A program made the position numbers and the translations under genes. Positions 51,330 to 61,761 of a DNA stretch of 64,000 nt are shown one piece after another. The notes under the pieces are model-generated. The model did no database searches, was not told the DNA's origin, and worked only from the letters and a program-made list of their open reading frames with translations. Source of the DNA: Breoghania sp. (GTDB lineage: Bacteria; Pseudomonadota; Alphaproteobacteria; Rhizobiales; Stappiaceae); assembly GCF_030066895.1 (NCBI RefSeq), contig NZ_JASJAV010000030.1, positions 1 through 64,000 of the forward strand, given 5' to 3'. Each line of letters starts with the position of its first letter. The stretch's first letter is position 1.

Positions 51330-53045
51330 TCACCGTGACTGCAACGGGCCTGCCGACACGTCGCCTTCAGATCCCTGGGCCAGATGCTCGGCATCCCACT
51401 GGCGGGCCCGGCGCTGGGCTTCGCTTACCTGTTCCAGCGTCATCAGGCTCGCGAACAATGCGCGCGACTTGATCGCCTCCTAATTTCCGTCGGCCGCCGA
51501 CAGATTCACCCATTTGTGGGCCTCTACGTAATCCTGCTCCACCCCTTCGCCGCGCGCGTAGAGCAGGCCGAGCTGAAGCTGACAATAGGGACCGCCATGC
51601 TCCGCCCCGTCGCGAAACAATTCAAGCGCGCGCGCTCCATCCGGACTCCGACCACCGACCCCCTTGGCGAGGAGATCGGCAAGCCGCCAGCACGCCGTCA
51701 TCGCTCGCCTTTTCCAACCAGGCGGTGGCACTCGCATCTCCATTCAGCGCCGCCTCGTGAACCCACGGCACCGCCGCCGCCCTGTCAGTGACCTCGAACG
51801 TGCCATGGGCATAAAGATTGACCGAGGCGCTGCTCGGCGGTCTTGAGCCCCGCCCTTGGCGGCCTGGAGATACCATTGCTCCGCGGCCGCCATGCTCTTC
51901 TTGACGCCGCGCCCTTCCGACAGCATCAGCGCGAAGGCCGCCTGAGCGCGCGGCAAACCTCTCTCTGCCGCCTGATTGTAGAGCTTGGCGGCGACCGCAT
52001 CGTCCTGCTTCACACCGGAACCGGTGGCGTACATGTAGGCTAGGTTGGTCTGCGTGTTCGCATCACCGCCTTCGGCTGCCCGCGAGAACCAGATCAACGC
52101 TTCGCCCGGATCCTTAGCCAGCCCGCCTTCGCCTGCGAAATAGAGCGAGCCGAGCGTACTCTAAGCGGACACATATCCCGCTTCCGCCGCCTTTCGATAA
52201 AGCTTCAGCGCCTTGTCATCATTGCGCGCGATGGCACCGCCGCGCGAAAAATTCTGCGCCAGGGTTTATTGCGTCAGCGGCAGGCCGGATTCGGAGGCCA
52301 TTTCCAGCCAATGCAGGGATTCCACCTCGTCCGCCGTCACCCCCTGCCCTTTGCCGAAGATGACCGCAAGTTCGTACATGGCTTCCGCCACACCCTGCCG
52401 GGCAGTGGCCTGCAGCCAGGTCAGGCCCTTGAGCTGATCCTGGGCAATGCCCGCGCCATTGCGGTACATCTTGCCGATGAAGAACTGCGCTTGCGCATTG
52501 CCCTTCTCCGCAGCCCGCGTGAAGAGACGGGCGGCGGTGGGCAGGTTCTGCTGAACGCCGGCACCTTGCAGATAAAGCTGGCCCAGCAATGTCAGCGCAT
52601 CGACATTGCCCTTGTCGGCCGATTGCTTCAGCAAGGAGGCGGCTCCGGAAAGAGCCTGCGGCCCGCCCTTGCCGCGCACCATCAGGAAGGCCAGCCGGAA
52701 GAGCGCCTTCGGATCGCCGGGGACACCAGTTTTCCAGCTCCGCCCGTGCGGTCGCGAAATCACCGCGCTTGTAGACCTCCTCGGACGCTGTCATGTCGAC
52801 GGAACTGCCTTCCTTCGCCTCGCCCGCCGCCGCCGACTTGGCAGGAGCACCGTGTGCACCGCTTCCCCCGGCAGGAACCCCCCGGCAGGAACCGCGCCCT
52901 GCGCGGGGGCCTGCCCATCACCAGCAAGGTCTTCAGCCTGCATGCCCCCGGAGCCGATCGACACGGTCATCGCCGCAACAATTAGGAAAACGGCGATTTC
53001 TTTCGCCACCCGTTGCGAAATACGCAAGGCAGTCCCACGCGTCAT
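51330..53045 (-). pseudogene. Sel1-repeat secreted protein B, several lesions
   Basis: A second Sel1 repeat protein begins at 53045 with the N-terminal segment MTRGTALRISQRVAKEIAVF and LIVAAMTVSIGSGGMQAEDL as a signal or anchor. Repeats follow, including MYELAVIFGKGQGVTADEVE and NLAYMYATGSGVKQDDAVAA, ending ALFASLMTLEQVSEAQRRAR. At least six lesions are present: frame changes near 52860, 52730, 51850 and 51700; a TAA near 52267; TAG near 52160 (likely CAG) and near 51481. It lies 52 bases after the FG-GAP gene and ahead of Sel1 protein A. It is heavily decayed or poorly sequenced. Confidence 0.75.
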
Positions 53046-53097
53046 AGTTTCTCCTGATATTGCTTACTCCGGTGCACCACAGCCTCAAGACACCGCC

Positions 53098-55358
53098 TCA
53101 ATTCAGCGTTCCGCCCCGACGCTCGATCAAATACCGGGCTCCTGCGGGAAGCGGCCCGTCTATGGTCGTTTCCCCGCCGTCGGCCCAATGCACGGTGACG
53201 CTGTCCAGCGCCTCCACATCGCCCAGCCCGATATGCGCCTCGGCGACATCGAACGACATGAACCTGCCGCCGAGCTGGATCTCACGGCTCTACATCCGCT
53301 CCCCCACCTTGGCGACGATGCGGTTGCCGATGCCGAAGCGGTTGCCGATGCGGTCCCCGAAAGCGAAAACCATCGCGTTGCCGGTGGCGGAATTGTTGAT
53401 GAAGTTCATCACCGGCCCATTGACCGGCGCAATGAGAAAATCGAGATCGCCATCATTGTCGAGGTCGATCTCGCTCGCCGCAGCCGTGATCAGGTAATCG
53501 GTCAGGCCGAAGGCGTCCGTCGCCTCCTCGAAGGTGCCGTCGCCGCGATTGCGGAAGAACAGGTTGGAAGGGCTGACCTCGTTCGGCACCCATGTACCGT
53601 TGACGATGTAGACGTCCTGAAAGCCGTCATTGTCGAAGTCGCCGAACTTTGGTATCCTAGCTCCAGCTGCCGGCGTCGAGCCAGAAGTTCCGGAAGCATG
53701 TTGCGGCGCAGAATCTGCGGCACGATCTTCTCCATCGCGGCCTCGCCGGGCTTGTCGAAGGGGAGGAAATGCACCTCGTAAAGCTGGCGCGCACACACAC
53801 GGCGCCCTGCGGGAGCAACTTGCAGATCGAGGGATCGCGGTTCTGAATGGCGAGGTCCTTGACCAGCATCGCCTTGCATTCGGCCTGGTAGCGCCCCTCC
53901 AGCTCCTGGCATTTCGAGGCGGAGCTCGGATCGAAGCTGTGGCCGGACTTGTACCAGCGCTTGATGGCCATGTTCTTTTCGCACACGGCCTTGTCCACTT
54001 CGCACTCCATGTCGTCGCAATAGAGATCGAGGGAGCGCATCTTGAGCTTCCGGGAGGCCCCGGAGGAGCGGCCTGCAATCTGCGCGGTGTAGATGACGGG
54101 CCTGCCCGAGTTGTTCAGATCGCCGGTCTTGATCACCATGGTCGTGGTCATCGTCATAGACCTCCGCCGTCCCCTCGAAGAACGGCGCCGGGCTGGAATG
54201 GTTGATGAAGACCGCCCTTGCCGTCGCCCAGATAGAACATGTCGGGCATCTCGAAGTCGTTGCCGACAAGCAGATCGGCATTGCCGTCGACATCGATATC
54301 GGAAAACAGGATCGACAGTGTCTCTCTGGGGAGCCCCGGCAGATCGCGATAGGTCGCGCCGCTCAAAATCCCGTTCTCGTTGAAGACGACGCGGTTGCGC
54401 GCCTCCTCGCCCGACGCGGTGCTATACCAGCCCGCCGCCCAGTTGCCCAACGCCAGATCGAGGTCGCCGTCACGGTCGATATCGCCGAAGTCGGCGGCAA
54501 GCGTCAGGATGGCATCGTCGCGGTTTCGCATCTCGCTCAGGTTGGAAACATCGAAGCGGCCGCCCTCGTTCTTCAGGACATAGTTGCCTTGCTGATAGGT
54601 GGTGAGGAACAGATCGAGCCAGCCGTCATTGTCGATATCGACCAGCACGGCGTTGAAGACCAACATCTCGGCAACCTTGCCGATCTCGAAGTCTTGCGGT
54701 CGAAACCCGCCCTTGCCGTCGCTCTGATAGAAGTAGAGCCACCTTTTCGGTGGAGTCGAAGACGAGATCCGTGTCGCCGTCGCGGTCATAATCACCGGCA
54801 GCAATGCTGCGTCCTTCCCAGAAGAGCGGCCACATGTCGGCAAGCGAGAACTCGGTCGGCTTGTCGATGCCGAGATGCCAGGCCTCCTTGCGGGTAAATG
54901 ACTTCTCGCCGACGGGTGATCGGGGGGCGAACTCGGATCTGGTGAGCGAGATGACCGCGCCCTCGGCCCGTATCGTCCTGAAAGGCTTGGCCGCGGGCAT
55001 CTCCTGCGCATGGGCGGAGCCGATCGAAGAAAACTCCCAGCCGGTCAGCATGCGCAGGGCGCACTCCGTCTGCCAGGAGTGATACTGCGATACGCCGAAA
55101 CCAGCGAGAACGCCGACGACGAAGATCGTGCCGCCCAGCATGAAGGCGGAGCGCCATGAGATCGCGGTCGCCACGATGAAGAACGAATAGATGGAGAAGA
55201 TGCCGAGCGTGAACAGCAGCGCCATCACGTAGCCCGGCGCCAGCCCCGCCTGCATGAGCGCCCCGGAGGCCACCACATCGAGCCCGATCAGCACGGGCAG
55301 GAAGGTGCCGATCAGCGCCGCGCCGACCAGACCGACCGCTTTGTAGAAATAACTTTAG
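53098..55358 (-). pseudogene. membrane FG-GAP/VCBS propeller protein with Cys-rich insert, several lesions
   Basis: Reading leftward, the N part has three hydrophobic stretches (AALIGTFLPVLIGLDVVASG, YVMALLFTLGIFSIYSFFIV, AFMLGGTIFVVGVLAGFGVS). Then FG-GAP repeats follow, each with a DxDxDGxxD calcium site: GDYDRDGDTDLVF, VDIDNDGWLDLFL, GDIDRDGDLDLAL and GDFDNDGFQDVYIV. A Cys-rich insert (about 54060-53800; LYCDDMECEVDKAVCEKN, SKCQELEGRYQAECKAM) lies between repeats. The ending has an ASPIC/UnbV-like domain (REIQLGGRFMSFDVAEAHIG). Frame changes are needed near 54750, 54190, 53800 and 53660, and TAG lies at 53292-53294 (Gln expected). The N terminus stops near 55358 and may be truncated. Confidence 0.78.
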
Positions 55359-55425
55359 CCACGAAATTCGAAAAACCAGTGATTTATTATAGTCGGATTT
55401 TTCGGAATTCGGATACTGGATTTAT

Positions 55426-55827
55426 GTGACTGATTTATTTTCGATAATAGATGAACACTCAAATATCTATATATATATGTTCTCCTCCAACATTTCTTGG
55501 AGGCAAGGAGATTTGTGTGCGAACCGATTATTCAAATCCAACTTCAAAACAAAACTGGAGGACGGTGCCATTAGTACTGAAGCAACTGTGATCCGTGTCT
55601 TGGAAGACGTGGTCGGAGCCAAGAATCTAAGTGCGGATTCGCGGTTCCTGGATATCGGCGGGAACTCGTTGAACCTGATCGAGGTCCTGAAGCAGCTGCG
55701 CGAGAAGACCGGCGTGGCCCCCTCGCCGCGCATCTTTTTCGACAGGCAAAGCTCCTCGGTGGCGGCAATTTCCGCGGCTATCGATACCCAGCTTCATACA
55801 AGCGAGCTTGCCGAGACCGCGGGCTGA
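55426..55827 (+). CDS. acyl/peptidyl carrier protein
   Basis: This is a stand-alone phosphopantetheine carrier domain. The attachment Ser is the codon at 55666-55668, in FLDIGGNSLNLIEVLKQLRE, matching the G-x-x-S-L carrier signature, preceded by TVIRVLEDVVGAKNLSADSR. The C end has the helix IFFDRQSSSVAAISAAIDTQ. The start is uncertain: the open frame begins at 55426, but the domain itself starts near 55575, and a purine-rich AAGGAG at 55504 suggests a start near 55513. Some preceding residues may not be translated. It sits 50 bases before the halogenase-like gene on the same strand, with no adenylation domain nearby. Confidence 0.8.
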   Translation: MTDLFSIIDEHSNIYIYMFSSNISWRQGDLCANRLFKSNFKTKLEDGAISTEATVIRVLEDVVGAKNLSADSRFLDIGGNSLNLIEVLKQLREKTGVAPSPRIFFDRQSSSVAAISAAIDTQLHTSELAETAG

Positions 55828-55877
55828 GCCCGCACATCGAGCACGCCAAAAGCATTTTTCAAGGGAGATTTTTCCCG

Positions 55878-56751
55878 ATGCAAAAGCACTTTTATCTGAC
55901 CGAGGAAGAGAAGAAGTTATTCTACGAAAACGGTTTTTCCGATCCCTTCACGCGGTTTGAACCCGACGAGATGACGGAGATCTGGAACGAGATCCGCATG
56001 GACCTTCTGGACACCAGCTCCGCGCTGTTCCCCGACAGCAAGCTCAACTACGACCGGCATCTCGACCTGCCCCAGCTCAACCGAATCATTAGCCACCCAC
56101 GGCTCGTAGACAAGATCTCCTTGATCTTCGGCCCGGATGTCCTGAGCTGGCGCACTGAGTGGTTCCCGAAATACCCTGGCGACGAGGGCACCGACTGGCA
56201 TCAGGCGGAAAGCTTCGTGGAGTTCGAGGGAACGGAGAAGCTGGAGCCGACGGCTGTGGTGGAAGGTCAGCCCTGGGAGCTAACGGCCTGGATCGCCATG
56301 ACGAAGACGAACAAGGCCAACGGCTGCCTGAAGCTGATGCCGGGCTCTCACCGGACCTGGTATTTCGACAAAAAGCGCAACGTGAAGTTCGATCCCGACA
56401 ACATCAACAAGCTCAACACGCGCGGCGAGAAGTCGGGCTTCTACGGCTACGACTACGACGACCTGAAGCTCGACCGCGACATGGAGATCGAGCCGGGTCA
56501 GTTCTTCATCTTCACCTCCCGCTGCATGCATAGGTCGAACTCGAATTCCACCAAGGACGACACCCGCTTCGCCTGGGCTACCCGGTTCATTCCCACCCAT
56601 GTGAAGGTTATGACGGCCAGGATTCCTTCCACCACTTCGGTGAGGTCCTGCCGCTCGATCGCTACTCCACGGTTCTCTCGTCGCCGGCGAGGATCGCTAC
56701 GGCCACAACCGCGTCCGGATGCCGATGCGCGAGGCCGCGCTGGCCGAATAG
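55878..56751 (+). pseudogene. SyrB2-like iron/2-oxoglutarate halogenase (HXA), late frameshifts
   Basis: This PhyH-fold non-haem iron enzyme of the chlorinating-enzyme group is about 290 aa. The ATG at 55878 follows AAGGGAG. The iron site reads GTDWHQAESF: His108, then Ala110 where hydroxylases have Asp/Glu. That HXA change opens a coordination site for chloride and is the hallmark of SyrB2-type halogenases. The distal His is His218 (CMHRSN), and Arg236 (ATRFIP) is the 2-oxoglutarate Arg equivalent. Segments FPKYPGDEGTDWHQ and NGCLKLMPGSHRTWYFD closely follow the family. A missing T near 56605 (after HVKV, residue 244) and two extra bases near 56685 alter the end, but all catalytic residues precede them. 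SyrB2 uses carrier-bound substrates, which suits the adjacent carrier gene. Confidence 0.85.
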
Positions 56752-56903
56752 GCCCGCGTCGATCATCGGGTCCCCGATCGCCCCCGTTCGCGGACCCGAC
56801 CACCGATCGGCATCGGGCTGCCGGAGCCTTTCCTGCTGCACCCCCGACCATTTGCAGGGAAGGCTCCGGCCTGACTCGATCGCCCAGTTAGGCAGAGATC
56901 GAC

Positions 56904-57425
56904 ATGAACAGTCCTTGGCTCGAGTACCCCGAGGACCTGCGCGCTCGCAATGACGCCCGCTTCCGCCTCTTCTGCTTTCCCTAATGCGGGCGGCGGCACC
57001 TCGATCTCCCGCCCAAGGTAATCGTGCGCACGGAAGGGCTCGTTTCGATCTCGCAGGGAAATCACGATGCGCGCTTTAGAGGCCGGACGACCAAGCGCAC
57101 CTCGGATACAGTCATCTACCATTTCCCCGTCAGATCAACCGCACAGTTCCGAAAGAAAATCGTGCAAGGGGGGGGCCGCGCACAAGCGCGCACCCCGGCA
57201 CTGACGCCCACGTCCGGCTGGCATTGGCGCCGCTGGCACCGGTACATCGAGGAAGGGCGCGGTTACATGGCCCTGGCCGAAGCACTCCCGAACCGCACCC
57301 TGTTCGAATATGGCAAGCAGTACAGCGGGTTTATGCGAGATGAGATCATACAGACAGAACTTGCAGCCCAAGAACGATCAGCATGTTCGACCATGCAATG
57401 GGCTTTGGCGGAAGCACCGTCATAG
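56904..57425 (+). pseudogene. truncated glycosyltransferase remnant (paralogue of GT A)
   Basis: The frame from ATG 56904 matches only the C half of the GT2-like protein at 44662. Shared segments are PPKVIVRTEGLVSISQGNHD and VIYHFPVRSTAQFRKKIVQG, followed by TSGWHWRRWHRYIEEGRGYM. The catalytic N half with the nucleotide-sugar and DxD motifs is missing, and TAA lies at 56982-56984. It is a 5'-truncated copy and is unlikely to be functional. It marks the right end of the halogenase block, next to oppositely oriented glycan genes. Confidence 0.78.
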
Positions 57426-57431
57426 CCCTAC

Positions 57432-58163
57432 TTATCGATCGCCTCTTAGGTAAGCGCTTGTATCTTGGTGACATTCCACCCGGAAGTTCGCTACCCCCAG
57501 AAACTCACGCCAGATCTTTCCAGAGGACATTAGCCACGCATCCGGCTTCGTTACATACATACCTCGAACATCGCAGCAACCGTTGCTAAAGACAATCCTC
57601 AATTCTTCGTGTTTGCACTTCGCACTGAGCAACCACATTAACATTTGGCTTTTTTATAATCGAGTTGCCTGTCCCAAGAAAATCGATGAGCCTGGGCATA
57701 TTCATGACGACTTTTTCTTCCACATCGGAGACGGCATAGTTTAGAATCTCTACCCACCGCTTAATCCGATTAGCCTTAAGATTAATTGCAATTCGCTCCG
57801 CTGTGCGCGGGATCGATTCAAATTAATATACATTACAATATCTATTAACCATACAAACCATCATTACATAACAGCCAGTATAGGCACCAAAATCGAGGGC
57901 CACATCGACCCCCGTACACATCCGAAGCCATTCTTTTGCAATCGGATCTTCGTATGCTCCGGTCCAGAAATAATCCCATGCAACAATATCGCCATTAGCG
58001 CTAAACATAACGTATTTGACGTTGCCAACAACACAATCTACGAATCCGAAAAAGGAAAATTTCTGATTATAATCATGATAATCATCAACCTCTTCGGCGC
58101 CACTTTTTACGCCTTCACGATATTCATCCCTCTTGGCCAGAGCTTTCTTATTCAAGTCAAGCA
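57432..58163 (-). pseudogene. FkbM-type methyltransferase remnant
   Basis: This stretch carries a class I methyltransferase of the FkbM kind: KKALAKRDEYREGVKSGAEE, then the SAM loop VALDFGAYTGCYVMMVCMVN. After a TAA near 57823 the frame continues FESIPRTAERIAINLKANRI and KVVMNMPRLIDFLGTGNSII, typical FkbM body. Beyond about 57600 the sequence (CCDVRGMYVTKPDAWLMSSG) no longer matches FkbM, so the 3' end is replaced or lost. FkbM proteins O-methylate sugars or polyketides. It lies at the downstream end of the heptose operon. Confidence 0.65.
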
Positions 58164-58164
58164 A

Positions 58165-58910
58165 AGCTTGACTATCAATTCCTACCCTCGCAGGACCGTC
58201 AGATTCTTCAATTCCGAACTCTCGCAGGACTGTCAGGGGGACATAACAAGATGTCCCCTCCGGCTAGCGCCTCAATCTCCGACATATCGGGATTACTTCA
58301 AATTCGACAGGAAATTTACGCTCTACACACGCATTCTTAACCTGGTTACCGAAATCCGATTTGAACAGATTATAGGAGATCCTCAGATTATATTTTGCAA
58401 CAACGTTCTTACATTCGAAAAACTCGAAATCGAAGCTATGAAAATTCAGGAAAAAGCGCTCAGGATCAGGGATCCAAACCGTGAATCGCATCATACATCT
58501 GATCTGTAATGCAGATACGGGGCAGGTTCTTCATCAAGAGATTGCGGGCAAAACCTTTTTCAAAGAAGACGTTAGTATGGCGTACGTTCTGAATAATATG
58601 TGCAACTTGGATATCCGGAAATCCCAAATTCTCTGCACGCGTGACGATATTCTTGAAATTGGAAGGCAACGAAAACAGTACGATATCACCATCACGGAAC
58701 TCAGCTTCCTTGAGGAGGCAAAAATTCACGTCTTTTATGTGATCGCCGGTAATAAAGCTTCTCTAGCAAACTCCCGCCTTTTTGATCGTTAGTCACTGTC
58801 GTGAACCAGACCTCAAAGGCTGCATGCAGCGCATAATCAAGCATCTTGGCGGCCCCACCGACGGAACGGTAATTGAGGACCAGAGAGAGAAAGCGCCGCT
58901 TGTTACTCAC
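58165..58910 (-). pseudogene. probable GT-B glycosyltransferase, frameshifted
   Basis: The GTG at 58910 overlaps the end of the upstream glycosyltransferase gene. The frame begins MSNKRRFLSLVLNYRSVGGA, then after a frame change near 58740 reads FRDGDIVLFSLPSNFKNIVT and VAHIIQNVRHTNVFFEKGF, RICITDQMYDAIHGLDP, which resemble the first domain of GT-B enzymes. A further frame change near 58477 leads to PERFFLNFHSFDFEFFECKN. A late segment EIEALAGGDILLCPPDSPAR resembles the GT-B C domain but is out of frame. A direct repeat (58175-58236) disrupts the end. The function is assigned by position and general pattern only. Confidence 0.5.
58175..58236 (-). repeat. imperfect direct repeat of about 28 bases
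   Basis: TCAATTCCTACCCTCGCAGG with ACCGTCAG is followed 33 bases on by TCAATTCCGAACTCTCGCAG with GACTGTCAG. The copies differ at a few bases. They lie at the end of the glycosyltransferase frame and disturb the boundary with the FkbM remnant. Confidence 0.75.
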
Positions 58911-59961
58911 CGCGCCAGCTCCTTTTCCTTGTAAGAAGTTCTTTCATGGCATTCGCGACCTCCGAAAGCGGCGTTTCATACTCACCTGCAACGGCACGCT
59001 CCAGGACCTTATCAAGATAGGTTGGCCAGATCTGCCGGCGCACCTAATTCGCCAGGAAAATTAGGGAAAACGCCGTCGAACCCGGTACCACGGTTGTGGA
59101 ATACGGGCGTTCCCATAGAAATCGAATGGACCGTTCGCACCGACGTCGCGAAACTCCTCTCCTCATTCAGCCGACTTAAACCAACAAATAAATGGGATCG
59201 ACTAATTACGTCCACCAATTGTTCGAATGGCAGAGAATTCAAGACTGACACATTGGGCAAGCCCATGAGACGGCTGACGCCTTTTGCATGGCGGTCAGTC
59301 ACGCCGTTTACTTCTCCCAGAAAGAAAAATCCGCGCTTGTCAGGATTGGCTTCGAAATATTCTCCGATTGCATAAAAACTTTCACTGTAGTCGATCCAGG
59401 AATGGACCCCCCCGAATGCCAACGTCATCTTTTCGCGCTTAGATCTCCGCTCGGGCCAGAAAGAAAATGGATTATAAGCAGTATCGTGATCATAATTTGA
59501 CTTTATATGGTCCCACAATTTCGGAGAAGTATACAAGATCACATCGGCATGGTCCATATATACCTTCTCTGTCGCCACATATATTTTGTGTAGATCAGCG
59601 CGCTGCATAGCAGCGAATTCCAGATCTTTGCGCGCGATGCAATCGAGGATGACCCGGTGTCTCTTGCTCGCGACCTTGAACTCCTGGGGGGAATTAGCCT
59701 GCGTAAAGATGAAAGCTGCGGGCTCAATTCGATTAGCAAATTTCGAGAAGATACCCGTAGGGAGGAGCTTCAATGCAGAATGCTTTCGAGCAAGTCCCAG
59801 CCCGCTCACCTCGCAGGTCAAAACATACCGCTCTTTGAGCATCAAATACTCGGGATCATACCCCGCGGATTTAAGCTGCACATAGAGTTGACGGGCACGC
59901 ATTGCCGGCACATTGGCAATGTCCCCAGGGGAGGATCGTTGCATACGATGAAGTACTTCAT
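58903..59961 (-). pseudogene. glycosyltransferase (GT-B-like), frameshifts at both ends
   Basis: Reconstructed from the ATG at 59961, which overlaps the previous stop, this reads MKYFIVCNDPPLG and then, after a missing G near 59930, DIANVPAMRARQLYVQLKSA. The body includes MTLAFGGVHSWIDYSESFYA and KRGFFFLGEVNGVTDRHAKG, LPNVSVLNSLPFEQLVDVIS and MGTPVFHNRGTGFDGVFPNF, the usual layout of a GT-B C domain. A frame change near 59025 leads to YLDKVLERAVAGEYETPLSE and a stop at 58903. It is a likely sugar transferase of the heptose operon. Confidence 0.65.
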
Positions 59962-60725
59962 GCCAATTGTAGCCGCACCAGCGTTTGAGACACGTAATCA
60001 ACGGAGAAGGTCACCGCGTCTGTAATCATCGGATTTCGTCCTGTGGCGTTGCGGATAAGGCCCATCAACTCAATTGGAGACTCATCGCTGTTCAGGAAGA
60101 AGACGTCCTCAAAGTCACAGCACTCGTTGATCCCTTTCTGATCAGTGGAGCAGTCAACCACAAGCGCCGTCGTTTGAATATCGAGGTCATCTTCGAAGAG
60201 AAAGTTACCTACTGTGATCATCTTAAAGAGGTTAGGCGCGATCTTTGACCTATAGCGCAGAATATGGAACGGCATTTTTACCTGTTCCGATATATCATAA
60301 AGCCTAGGGAACTCCTCACTCCAACGAGCGAGAGAACCACGTTCGCCTAAAAGGTCGTCGAGTTCTTCATAGCTTTCGTTCAATACCACACGAATTGCCG
60401 CTTTCTCATTGGAGGACAGGGGCATTTCCCGGTTGAAGAAGACGATGTCATTGATCCCAAGACAATAATTCTGCTGCTGTTGCGCATAGCAGAATGCTTC
60501 CACGTCCAAACGCATATCTAGAATGACGGCCTTACGCGATGTAGCGTTCTTCTCAAGCCATTGAAGCGGAACGGTAGCCGGATTGAAAACCGCGATTTCT
60601 TCGCCTTCGCTTCCCGGGCCCAACGACGCTTCGGATCGAAGAAAACCATAGGGGTCAGCAGTAGATTCAAACGCAGAAAAAACTGCCTGTCTCTCTTCTG
60701 ATATGTGAAAACCAACTGCTCTCAT
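59958..60725 (-). CDS. conserved-looking protein of unknown function in the glycan operon
   Basis: This 255-aa soluble protein has no family that I recognise. It starts MRAVGFHISEERQAVFSAFE and ends VDYVSQTLVRLQLA. A middle stretch (VIRVVLNESYEELDDLLGER-like) is acidic and helical, and FLFEDDLDIQTTALVVDCST could be a beta strand followed by a loop. The start at 60725 overlaps the preceding sulfotransferase stop, and its stop overlaps the next ATG. The tight coupling puts it firmly in the operon, perhaps as a sugar-modifying enzyme. It is intact. Confidence 0.6.
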   Translation of the reverse strand: MRAVGFHISEERQAVFSAFESTADPYGFLRSEASLGPGSEGEEIAVFNPATVPLQWLEKNATSRKAVILDMRLDVEAFCYAQQQQNYCLGINDIVFFNREMPLSSNEKAAIRVVLNESYEELDDLLGERGSLARWSEEFPRLYDISEQVKMPFHILRYRSKIAPNLFKMITVGNFLFEDDLDIQTTALVVDCSTDQKGINECCDFEDVFFLNSDESPIELMGLIRNATGRNPMITDAVTFSVDYVSQTLVRLQLA

Positions 60726-61761
60726 AGATTTTTCACTTTTTCAAAGCAGTAGGACAAAATCGGAAAGAAAACCTTAAGCAACCGACCGTAATGGCCGGCA
60801 CGCATCTTGTCACCGAACATGTCGGCTATTTCTTTGTCGTTCGGCGCAAAAACAGCAGAAGCCGGCGCCACCTTGCCGTTGCCGCTTTGAGTATCCGGAT
60901 TACCAATACGTCCGAACCCTCTCGAGCTTCAGCCGTTCGTAAGCAGGATTGTCGGTCTTCAAAACGAATTCGTGACGCTCCTTGGCATCATCATCCGAAA
61001 CCGTGTAGTTCATCAACTCACTCCAAAGATCTTCGCATTGCGCGCGCAGATCGGGACTGATCCTCGGCGGATTGGGCATAGAGCTCTTGAAGTAAGCTTC
61101 ATCAAACACGATCCCAAACGGGTTATCGGTGAACTCCAACCCGAAGCGCTCATTGATCTGCCGGATTGGCCGGCTCTTCGACCGAAGTCCGTGAATATTT
61201 ATTACGATTGAGCGATCCGAAATTTTCGAAATGCACTCGATGACGCGCGCCATATGAAGCAACCACGATTCCGCGATGAGGTCCGGGGAGTTCGCTATTT
61301 CGAGTTGTCGCTGCCGCCCCTCTTCTCTCATTCTCGCATCTCGAGCGGCACGTCGCTGCACACTGCCAATACAGTACTCGAAATGCCTGAGCGGCACGAC
61401 ATATAATAAGGATTCGACGCGTGCGTGTCCCATAGGTCCCCAAAAGGCACGTGCGAGGATCTTTGAAACCCCAAAGGTCTCGAACGACATCACGATTTGC
61501 AAGCAAGCGAAGAGCTTCCTTGTGATCATCACGCCGATAGACAGGATGGAAGGGCGCTTTCGCAAGCCAGTTCTCGCCTACACGCCGCAACATCGCTTCG
61601 TGGAGACGAAACATAGCCCGATCTTCAAAATGACCGCGGTGGTTGGTGGCATTTGCCCCAAACAAATCGTCACCGATATGTAAACCGCATTGGTTCAGAT
61701 AATCGGTAAACAACAAAGTGCCGCTTCGATGGAAGCCGAGAATGATAGCCTGAGTGTTCAT
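60722..61761 (-). pseudogene. sulfotransferase B, frameshifted
   Basis: This is a second sulfotransferase-like protein. The N terminus has a P-loop-like AIILGFHRSGTLLFTDYLNQ in the PAPS-binding position, followed by HRGHFEDRAMFRLHEAMLRR and ANRDVVRDLWGFKDPRTCLL, matching family members that sulfate sugars. Frame changes are needed near 61440 and near 60915. The C half reads LLYVVPLRHFEYCIGSVQRR and continues to IADMFGDKMRAGHYGRLLKV, ending at 60722. The start shares a base with the gmhA stop. Together with sulfotransferase A it points to sulfated surface glycan. Confidence 0.7.
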
